DNA of 64,000 nucleotides from Winogradskya consettensis (GTDB lineage Bacteria > Actinomycetota > Actinomycetes > Mycobacteriales > Micromonosporaceae), in assembly GCF_018332715.1 (NCBI RefSeq), contig NZ_BOQP01000032.1, positions 35,108 through 99,107 on the forward strand, given 5' to 3'. The notes under the pieces were generated by a model that did no database searches, was not told the DNA's origin, and saw only the letters and a program-made list of their open reading frames with translations. Positions 58,098 to 64,000 of this stretch are shown in pieces. A program made the position numbers and the translations under genes. The stretch's first letter is position 1. Every line of letters begins with the position of its first letter.

Positions 58098-59083
58098 GCG
58101 TCACCGTCGGCATCCGCTGCGACGCCGGCCCCTCCACCGGCGTCGGCCACCTCGTCCGCTGCGTCGCCCTCGCCGAGGAACTCACCTCGCGGGGCGTCGC
58201 CGTGCACTTCCTCAGCGACCTCGGCGGCCTGGCCTGGGCGGAACAGCAGCTCACCAGCCGCGGCCTGGCCTGGCACCCGGCACCGTACGACCCGGTCGGC
58301 CTGGTCGCCGCCGCGGATCGGCTGGGGCTCGACGCGGTGGTCGTCGACTCGTACACGCTGCCGGCGTCGCACTCGGTGGCGTTGCGGGCCTCGGGACGAA
58401 CGGTGCTCGCGATCGTGGACGGTTCGCTACGCGGGCAGTCCGCTGACATCTACGTCGACCAGAACCTCGACACGCCGTTGACGGGTGCGCTGACCGGGCT
58501 CGACTATGCGCTGCTCCGGCGGGCCGTTCGCGACCTCCGGCCGACTGCTGTGCCCGCTCCCCGCACGGGGACTCCGCGCGTTGTCGCGTTTTTCGGCGGA
58601 ACCGACGCGTACGGTGCGGCTCCGGTTGTGGGTCAGTTGTTGATCGACACGGGGGTGGCATTCAGCGCGACCGTGATCGCGGCCAACGCTGCGCTCCGCG
58701 CCGGCTTACTACGACTCTCACCCCTTCCCTCCCAGCACCTGGAGATCATCGGGCCGACCGACGACCTGCCGAAGCTCCTCGCCGACTCGGACCTGGTCAT
58801 CAGCGCCAGCGGCACATCCACCTGGGAGCTCCTCTGCCTCGGCCTCCCGTCCGCCCTCGTCTGGGTGGTCGAGAACCAGATCCTCGGCTACGAACGAACC
58901 ACCGCCCGCGGCCTCGCCGCCGGCCTGGGCCACCTCCCCACCCTCGGCCCCGACGCCGTCAACACCCTGCGCCAGCTGCTGCTATCCCCCGGTCTGCGAG
59001 GCGAGATCGCCGCCCGGGCCTGGTCCGCAGTCGACGGCAACGGCTGCGCCCGAGTCGCGGACGCGCTCCTGGCCACCCAGTAA
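58094..59083 (+). CDS. pseG: UDP-2,4-diacetamido-2,4,6-trideoxy-beta-L-altropyranose hydrolase
   Basis: The 329-aa protein has a GT-B-like hydrolase fold with the PseG hallmark IRCDAGPSTGVGHLVRCVAL, including the candidate catalytic His19. Later come VVAFFGGTDAYGAAPVVGQL, SDLVISASGTSTWELLCLGL and WVVENQ. PseG removes UDP before the PEP condensation by PseI. The GTG overlaps the pseF stop (GTGA). Its TAA stop doubles as part of a -10-like element for the next gene. Confidence 0.9.
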   Translation: MSVTVGIRCDAGPSTGVGHLVRCVALAEELTSRGVAVHFLSDLGGLAWAEQQLTSRGLAWHPAPYDPVGLVAAADRLGLDAVVVDSYTLPASHSVALRASGRTVLAIVDGSLRGQSADIYVDQNLDTPLTGALTGLDYALLRRAVRDLRPTAVPAPRTGTPRVVAFFGGTDAYGAAPVVGQLLIDTGVAFSATVIAANAALRAGLLRLSPLPSQHLEIIGPTDDLPKLLADSDLVISASGTSTWELLCLGLPSALVWVVENQILGYERTTARGLAAGLGHLPTLGPDAVNTLRQLLLSPGLRGEIAARAWSAVDGNGCARVADALLATQ

Positions 59084-59092
59084 CTTCGGGTC

Positions 59093-59410
59093 ATGGACCT
59101 GCAGCGACTCTCCGACGACGTCGAGCTCATCTCCCAGCGGTACGCCGAGGTTTTCGACATCCGGCGCGACGAGGCGTGGTTCATGCTCAAGCTGCAGGAG
59201 GAGGTCGGCGAGCTGACCCAGGCGTTCCTGATGCGATCCGGGCAGGCGCGACCCAAGGGCCACACGCCGGAGGAACTCCAGGCGAACGTCGGTGCCGAGG
59301 TGGCCGACGTGCTGTGCCAGTTGCTTCTGCTGGCCCGGCACCTCGACGTCGACGTGGCTGCTGAGGTTGCGGCGAAGTGGCTCGTACGGCTACCGGTCTC
59401 AGGCGCGTAG
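59093..59410 (+). CDS. MazG-like nucleotide pyrophosphohydrolase
   Basis: The 105-aa all-helical protein carries the Mg-binding motifs of the MazG superfamily: LQEEVGELTQAF (EExxE) and AEVADVLCQLLLL (ExxD). Single-domain members hydrolyse NTPs or dNTPs. TAACTT (59081-59086) lies 6 nt before the ATG, so the transcript may be leaderless and independent of the pse operon. The 3' end overlaps the convergent GGDEF-EAL gene by 12 nt. Confidence 0.82.
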   Translation: MDLQRLSDDVELISQRYAEVFDIRRDEAWFMLKLQEEVGELTQAFLMRSGQARPKGHTPEELQANVGAEVADVLCQLLLLARHLDVDVAAEVAAKWLVRLPVSGA

Positions 59411-61648
59411 GCGGCTTCCGTAGCGGTTGCCCTTCCAGGCTGCGATCCGGTCGTCGATCTCGGAGGCCGGTAGCGGGCGGGCGAAGTAGTGACCCTGTGC
59501 CTTGGTGGCTCCGAGCAGGGTGAGCTCGCGGGCCTGGGCTGCAGTCTCGACGCCCTCGGCGACGGTGTCCATGCCGAGCACCCGGCCCAGTCGCAGCACC
59601 GCCTGTGCGACCGCGGCGCCCTCCGCGGAGGCGTCCAGGGTGGCGACGAAGCAGCGGTCGATCTTGAGCATGTCGATCGGCAGGGTGGTGAGGTTCTTCA
59701 GGGACGAGTAGCCGGTGCCGAAGTCGTCCAGTGCGACCCGAATGCCCTCGTCGCTGAGGATCCGCAGGTGGGCGGCCGGGACCTCGCTGGCGATCAGCTG
59801 GCTCTCGGTCACCTCCAGCACCAGCTGGTTCGCGATCATCCCGGTCTCGCGGACGATGGTGCGCACCTCGGTGCTGAAGCCGTCCGCCTCGAGCTGGCGG
59901 GCCGAGACATTGACGTGCAGGGGGAGCTGGGGCCAGCGGCGGGCGTACGTGCAGGCCTCGCGCAGCACCCAGCGGCCGAGCTCCTCGATCACGCCGATCC
60001 GCTCGGCCAGCGGGATGAACGCGTCCGCTTCGAGCAGCCCCAGCCGCGGGTGCTGCCAGCGGCACAGTGCCTCGATCCCGGCCAGTTCCTCGTCGGGCAG
60101 CCCGACGATCGGCTGGAACACCAGCCGCAGCTGCCCGGCACCGACCGCGACCTGCAGCTCGTCCTCCAGCGAAGGCTCGTTGCCGCCGCCCATGGTGTCC
60201 GCGAAGCACGCGAAGCGGGTCTCACCACCTCGCCGCTTGGCGTGGTACATCGCCACGTCGGCGCGGTGCATCAGCTCATCCGCGTCGAACTGACCCGGCC
60301 CGGAGAGCGCGATACCGATGCTGGCGGAGGCCCGCACCGGCACCCCGTCGATCACGATCGGCTCCTCGGTGCCGGCCGCGATCCGCCGCGCGACAGCCTC
60401 CGCGTTCGCCTCCGACCCGATGTCGTGCAGCACCACCGCGAACTCGTCCCCGCCGAGCCGCCCGGCCATGTCCGCACCGAGAATCGCATCCCGCAGCACC
60501 CGTGCGAACCCGGTCAGCAGCTGGTCACCGGCCTTGTGCCCCTTCGTGTCATTGATCTGTTTGAAGCCGTTCAGGTCGATGATCAGCACCGCCGTACTCT
60601 GCGCCGCCTTGGCATCGCGCTCCAGCGCCTGCACCAGATGCCCGGTCACCCGCGCCCGATTGGCCAGTCCGGTGAGCCCGTCGGTGGCGGCGACCTCGTC
60701 GCTCTCCCGCTGCATCGTGACCTGACGCAGCACCACCAGCAGCGTGATCCCGATCCCGCCCACCGTCAGGCCGCTCCACGGGAACACGTGGTCGTCACGA
60801 ACGGTCGCGGCAATCATCAGCCCGTAGCCGACCGCGATGGCAACGTACGGAAGATTGCTGCGCATCAGGCATGTCTCGGACCGCAGTGCCGAGGTCTCGG
60901 GCTGCCGGTTGCGCTCGACCACCGCCGCGGCCAGCAACGCCAGCACGCTCAGGATGCAGATGAGCTGTTCAGGGGCATCATGCCGGGCGCCACCCCCGTA
61001 CACCTGCTGGTAGCTCGCCCAGGCATCCGCCCCGAACTGGACGATGACCGCCGCGGTGAGCGGCATGACGGACCACTTCCCGGCGGCCGCCGTACCCCGC
61101 ATGAGCAATCGGGTGAACCCGAGAATCAGCAGCAGATCGAGCACGGGATAGGCGGCGGTCTCCACCGCGGTCCGCACCTGCGCGTCCAGCGACGGCCCGA
61201 CGGCCAGGTACCAGACCAGCATCGACCCGGCGACCATCACGGTCAGCAGATCAAAGATGGACTTCCGCCGCTCCAGCGGCGTAATGGTCCCCAACGGGAA
61301 CGAATAAGCGGCGAAGAGCAGCACAGCGATGATCGCCGTCCGCACCAGATCCCCCGGCGCCGGGAACGACCGCGTCGCGCCGGGCAGGACAAAGATCACC
61401 AGGGTGGCCACCTGCAGGGCAAATCCGACAGCGAGCGCCTGCCAGGCCCTGCGCGCCCGCCCCCCGATGCCCGCCTGCCGTGCCGCCCGCACCCCGGCCA
61501 CCACGCCGATCACGCTGATAGCGGCCATGGTCAACCCCGCAACCGGCGCGGAAATCACCGGGAACGCCTGCCCCACGACCCCGAGCACGTAGAGCCCGAT
61601 GATCGCGGCGAGGACTCGATTCCAGTTCACATCTGCCTGATCGGTCAC
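59399..61648 (-). CDS. Membrane GGDEF-EAL cyclic-di-GMP turnover protein
   Basis: The 749-aa protein has nine or ten N-terminal helices (to about residue 315). An intact GGDEF (about 399-403 in RLGGDEFAVVL) and an EAL domain follow (EAL in IEALCRW near 526, ALDDFGTGYSSLKNL). The architecture matches that of the gene at 30027, and the two are probably paralogues. The start is a GTG with AAGGGG only 2 nt upstream, so the true start could be a few codons later. It is divergent from a receiver-only response regulator. Confidence 0.9.
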   Translation of the reverse strand: MTDQADVNWNRVLAAIIGLYVLGVVGQAFPVISAPVAGLTMAAISVIGVVAGVRAARQAGIGGRARRAWQALAVGFALQVATLVIFVLPGATRSFPAPGDLVRTAIIAVLLFAAYSFPLGTITPLERRKSIFDLLTVMVAGSMLVWYLAVGPSLDAQVRTAVETAAYPVLDLLLILGFTRLLMRGTAAAGKWSVMPLTAAVIVQFGADAWASYQQVYGGGARHDAPEQLICILSVLALLAAAVVERNRQPETSALRSETCLMRSNLPYVAIAVGYGLMIAATVRDDHVFPWSGLTVGGIGITLLVVLRQVTMQRESDEVAATDGLTGLANRARVTGHLVQALERDAKAAQSTAVLIIDLNGFKQINDTKGHKAGDQLLTGFARVLRDAILGADMAGRLGGDEFAVVLHDIGSEANAEAVARRIAAGTEEPIVIDGVPVRASASIGIALSGPGQFDADELMHRADVAMYHAKRRGGETRFACFADTMGGGNEPSLEDELQVAVGAGQLRLVFQPIVGLPDEELAGIEALCRWQHPRLGLLEADAFIPLAERIGVIEELGRWVLREACTYARRWPQLPLHVNVSARQLEADGFSTEVRTIVRETGMIANQLVLEVTESQLIASEVPAAHLRILSDEGIRVALDDFGTGYSSLKNLTTLPIDMLKIDRCFVATLDASAEGAAVAQAVLRLGRVLGMDTVAEGVETAAQARELTLLGATKAQGHYFARPLPASEIDDRIAAWKGNRYGSRLRA

Positions 61649-61767
61649 AACCCCTTCGTCTTGAGCACAGCTTTACTTTTGCTTCTCGCCCGGAAACGGC
61701 TCAGCGGATCTTGGGGGTTGGCCGAACAGGGTGGTGGACCCCGAATCGACCGGCTGGAGGTGCCGCC

Positions 61768-62250
61768 TTGGCTACCGTGCTCATCGCCGACGATGATGTT
61801 GATCATCGTGAGCTCATGACGCTCGCTCTGCACCGGTTCGGCCATGAGGTCGTGGTGGCGCAGGATGCTGAGGCGGCCGTCCGGGCTGCTCAGGGCGGTG
61901 GGATCGATGCCTTGCTGCTGGACATGCGGATGCCGGGGGCCTCGGGGATCGTGGTCTGCGGGCGGCTGCGGGCCGCGCCGGAGACGGCGAATCTGCCGAT
62001 CATGATGGTCAGCGCGGATGTGAGCGGCGGCCGGATCATGGCCGCGATGAACGCCGGGGCCGACGACTACCTGACCAAGCCTTTCCACCGCTCAGAGCTG
62101 GAAACAAGACTTCAAGCCCTGTTGGTACGCCGTGAGCGCACCGGTTCCAAGCCCTCCGCCGCCGCCAACGCTGCCCTGCTCGCGGCGCGGGCCGCAGTCG
62201 GCAAACCGGTTTCGCACCCCGTTCACGTGCCGCTGCGCCGGATCGCTTGA
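61768..62250 (+). CDS. Receiver-only response regulator
   Basis: The 160-aa protein is a CheY-like receiver with DDD acid pocket (VLIADDDVDHRELM), phosphoacceptor Asp52 (LLLDMRMPG), Thr/Ser in MMVSADVS and Lys in DYLTKPFH. An alanine-rich basic tail of about 35 residues follows. There is no output domain. The TTG at 61768 has GGAGG 6 nt upstream; a TTG at 61711 is in frame but lacks one. Divergent placement next to a GGDEF-EAL gene suggests a signalling link. Confidence 0.87.
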   Translation: MATVLIADDDVDHRELMTLALHRFGHEVVVAQDAEAAVRAAQGGGIDALLLDMRMPGASGIVVCGRLRAAPETANLPIMMVSADVSGGRIMAAMNAGADDYLTKPFHRSELETRLQALLVRRERTGSKPSAAANAALLAARAAVGKPVSHPVHVPLRRIA

Positions 62251-62342
62251 TCCTTTATCGGGTCCCGGCGGCTGCTCAAGGGTCCCGCGCCACAGTCCTT
62301 TTACCGATGCCGCGGCCATGACCCACGCGTAGCGTGACCGCT

Positions 62343-63923
62343 ATGGATCTCAGGCCGGACTCCCGCCTCGTGCGTTACAGCACCCCCGCCGGCCGGTGGG
62401 TGCTGCTGGCCACCGTGCTCGGCTCCTCGCTCGCCTTCATCGACTCCACCGTCGTCAACATCGCGCTCCCGGCGATCGGCAAGGAACTGGACGCGGACGC
62501 GGCCGGCCTGCAGTGGACGATCAACGGCTACGCGCTCAGCCTGGCCTCGCTGATTCTGCTCGGCGGCTCGCTCGGCGACCGTTACGGGCGCAAACGACTC
62601 TTCATGATCGGCATCGCCTGGTTTGCGACCGCGTCCCTGCTGTGCGGGATCGCCCCCAACGTCGAGCTGCTGATCGCCGCGCGGGTCCTCCAGGGCATCG
62701 GCGGCGCGCTGCTCACCCCCGGTGCACTGGCTATCCTCGAGGCGTCCTTCACCCGTGAGGACCGGGCCAGGGCAATCGGAGCCTGGTCCGGGCTCGGCGG
62801 TATCGGCGGTGCGCTCGGCCCGTTCCTCGGTGGCTGGATCGTCGAGCTCTCCAACTGGCGCCTGATCTTCCTGATCAACGTCCCGATCGCGGCGCTGGTC
62901 CTGCTCGTGACCGCCCGCCACGTCCCCGAGTCGCGCAACCCGGCGGCTGCCCGCGAGCTCGACGTGACCGGGGTGCTCACCGGAGCAGCCGGCCTGGGCG
63001 GTCTCACCTACGGCTTCACGGCCTGGCCGGAGAGCGGCCCGGGCAGCCCCGCTGTGCTGGTGTCCCTGGCGATCGGCATCCTGGGCCTGGCGGGCTTCGT
63101 GCTCAACGAACGCCGCTCCCGCCACCCGATGCTCCCGCTCACCATCTTCGGCTCGAAGGCCTTCAGCGCCGCCAACCTCGTCACTTTCCTGGTCTACGCG
63201 GCCAACGGCGGCGTCTTCTTCCTGGTCGTCCTCAACCTCCAGGTGGTGGCCGGCTTCAGCCCGCTCACCGGCGGCCTCGCCCTGCTCCCCGTGACGGTCC
63301 TGATGCTGCTGCTCTCGGCCCGCGCCGGCGCCCTCGGCCAGCGGATCGGCCCCCGCATCCCGATGACCGTCGGCCCCCTGATCTGCGCGGCCGCCCTGAT
63401 CTGGATGTCCAGGATCGGCACGAACGCCTCCTACCTCACCGACGTCCTGCCCCCGGTCATCGTCTTCGGCCTGGGCCTGTCCCTGTTGGTGGCACCCCTG
63501 ACAGCAACAGCCCTCGGCTCCCTGGACGACGCCTACGCCGGCGTGGCCAGCGGCGTGAACAACGCGGTGGCCCGCGCGGCCGGCCTGCTCTCCGTGGCGA
63601 TCCTCCCGCTGGCCGCGGGCATCGGCACCGGCAACCTCACGGACCCGGCCACCCTCCACCCGACCTACCAGAACTCCATGCTCCTCTGCGCCGCCCTCAT
63701 GACCGGCGGAGCGATCCTCGCCCTGATCTTCGTCCCCACCCGTCTCCCGGCCCACTCCCCCGACACCCCGTCCGACACCCCGACCTCGGATGCCGACGCA
63801 GGCGCGGATTCGACCGCGGGTCTGGGCACGGGTAACCCGATGCCGGCCGACCACGCCAGAGAGGACAGCCCCGTCCGCACTTACTGCGACGTGGCAGGCC
63901 CACCCGTCCACCCTCGCGGCTGA
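62343..63923 (+). CDS. DHA2-family (EmrB/QacA) MFS transporter
   Basis: About 526 aa with 14 helices. Helix 1 reads VLGSSLAFIDSTVVNIALPA, the 2-3 loop GGSLGDRYGRKRLFMIG, and helix 5 begins GIGGALLTPGALAIL, all typical of EmrB-like drug exporters. A hydrophilic tail of about 55 residues, rich in D, T and P, ends the protein. TAGCGT (62330-62335) lies 7 nt before the ATG at 62343, indicating a leaderless mRNA; a GTG at 62334 is in frame but would lie inside that promoter. Confidence 0.88.
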   Translation: MDLRPDSRLVRYSTPAGRWVLLATVLGSSLAFIDSTVVNIALPAIGKELDADAAGLQWTINGYALSLASLILLGGSLGDRYGRKRLFMIGIAWFATASLLCGIAPNVELLIAARVLQGIGGALLTPGALAILEASFTREDRARAIGAWSGLGGIGGALGPFLGGWIVELSNWRLIFLINVPIAALVLLVTARHVPESRNPAAARELDVTGVLTGAAGLGGLTYGFTAWPESGPGSPAVLVSLAIGILGLAGFVLNERRSRHPMLPLTIFGSKAFSAANLVTFLVYAANGGVFFLVVLNLQVVAGFSPLTGGLALLPVTVLMLLLSARAGALGQRIGPRIPMTVGPLICAAALIWMSRIGTNASYLTDVLPPVIVFGLGLSLLVAPLTATALGSLDDAYAGVASGVNNAVARAAGLLSVAILPLAAGIGTGNLTDPATLHPTYQNSMLLCAALMTGGAILALIFVPTRLPAHSPDTPSDTPTSDADAGADSTAGLGTGNPMPADHAREDSPVRTYCDVAGPPVHPRG

Positions 63924-63957
63924 CGGTGAGCTGCCGACGAGCCTGGTGGAATTGCGG

Positions 63958-63987
63958 GTGACCCGCGGACTGCCGAGACCCTAGTAT
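63958..63987 (+). promoter_or_regulatory. Possible promoter at the right edge
   Basis: GTGACC (63958-63963) and TAGTAT (63982-63987) are separated by 18 bp and resemble -35 and -10 elements of a housekeeping actinobacterial promoter. The gene it would serve lies beyond the window. The 76 bp after the MFS stop hold nothing else I can identify. Confidence 0.3.
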
Positions 63988-64000
63988 GGCAGCCGCCGTT

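Noticed and set aside
59489..61819. 776-codon plus-strand open frame
   Set aside because: Antisense to the GGDEF-EAL gene at 59399-61648; low-complexity composition and no recognisable domain.

Overview
The window is about 70% G+C and reads like the chromosome of a filamentous actinomycete, most plausibly an Actinoplanes-like member of the Micromonosporaceae. The reasons are C/G-ending codons, many GTG and TTG starts, chains of genes overlapping by 4 nt (ATGA or GTGA), many leaderless-looking genes (TANNNT 6-7 nt before the start codon), three GGDEF-EAL proteins and a full set of pseudaminic-acid genes. The genus is an inference. I see no rRNA, tRNA, CRISPR array, transposase or integrase.

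Left part (1-24 kb). A TMEM165/GDT1-family Mn transporter sits behind a recognisable yybP-ykoY manganese riboswitch and is divergent from nadK. Then come a secreted tripeptidyl-aminopeptidase-like hydrolase, an MFS pump with a divergent TetR regulator and two near-identical operators, a MarR-DHA2 pump pair, a Panacea-domain antitoxin-like gene with a frameshifted partner, an APC permease, and a DeoR-controlled sugar/polyol ABC operon with a zinc dehydrogenase. A soluble GAF-GGDEF-EAL protein follows, then a Schlafen-type AlbA_2/ATPase gene behind an array of CTCCTAA elements, an HxlR/NmrA pair, a two-gene fluoride channel, and a WYL-regulator plus VOC-protein pair enclosed by 71-bp direct repeats.

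Middle (24-44 kb). A six-gene minus-strand operon holds pseH, pseI, a GT2 glycosyltransferase, a GT-B-like surface-glycan protein, an unknown protein and a beta-helix protein. A membrane GGDEF-EAL gene is divergent from it. CsbD, MMPL, a two-component system, a serine hydrolase, SulP, MerR and MFS genes follow. Next is a gene-poor, partly AT-rich stretch (41.2-42.5 kb) with minisatellites and a 33-aa membrane peptide. A MarR gene fused by overlap to a decayed gene and a TetR gene with paired operators close the section.

Right part (44-64 kb). A glycosidase-like protein faces a seven-gene minus-strand operon: acyl carrier protein, ketoreductase, ANL ligase, LuxE-like and LuxC-like proteins, a GtrB-like GT2 and a large GT-C-like membrane protein. 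Divergent from it is the plus-strand operon pseB-pseC-unknown-methyltransferase-like-pseF-pseG. Together with pseH and pseI at 27-29 kb, every step from UDP-GlcNAc to CMP-pseudaminic acid is encoded in this window. The LuxC/LuxE/ACP module, with no luciferase, is the most unusual system here. MazG-like, GGDEF-EAL, receiver-only and DHA2 MFS genes end the window.
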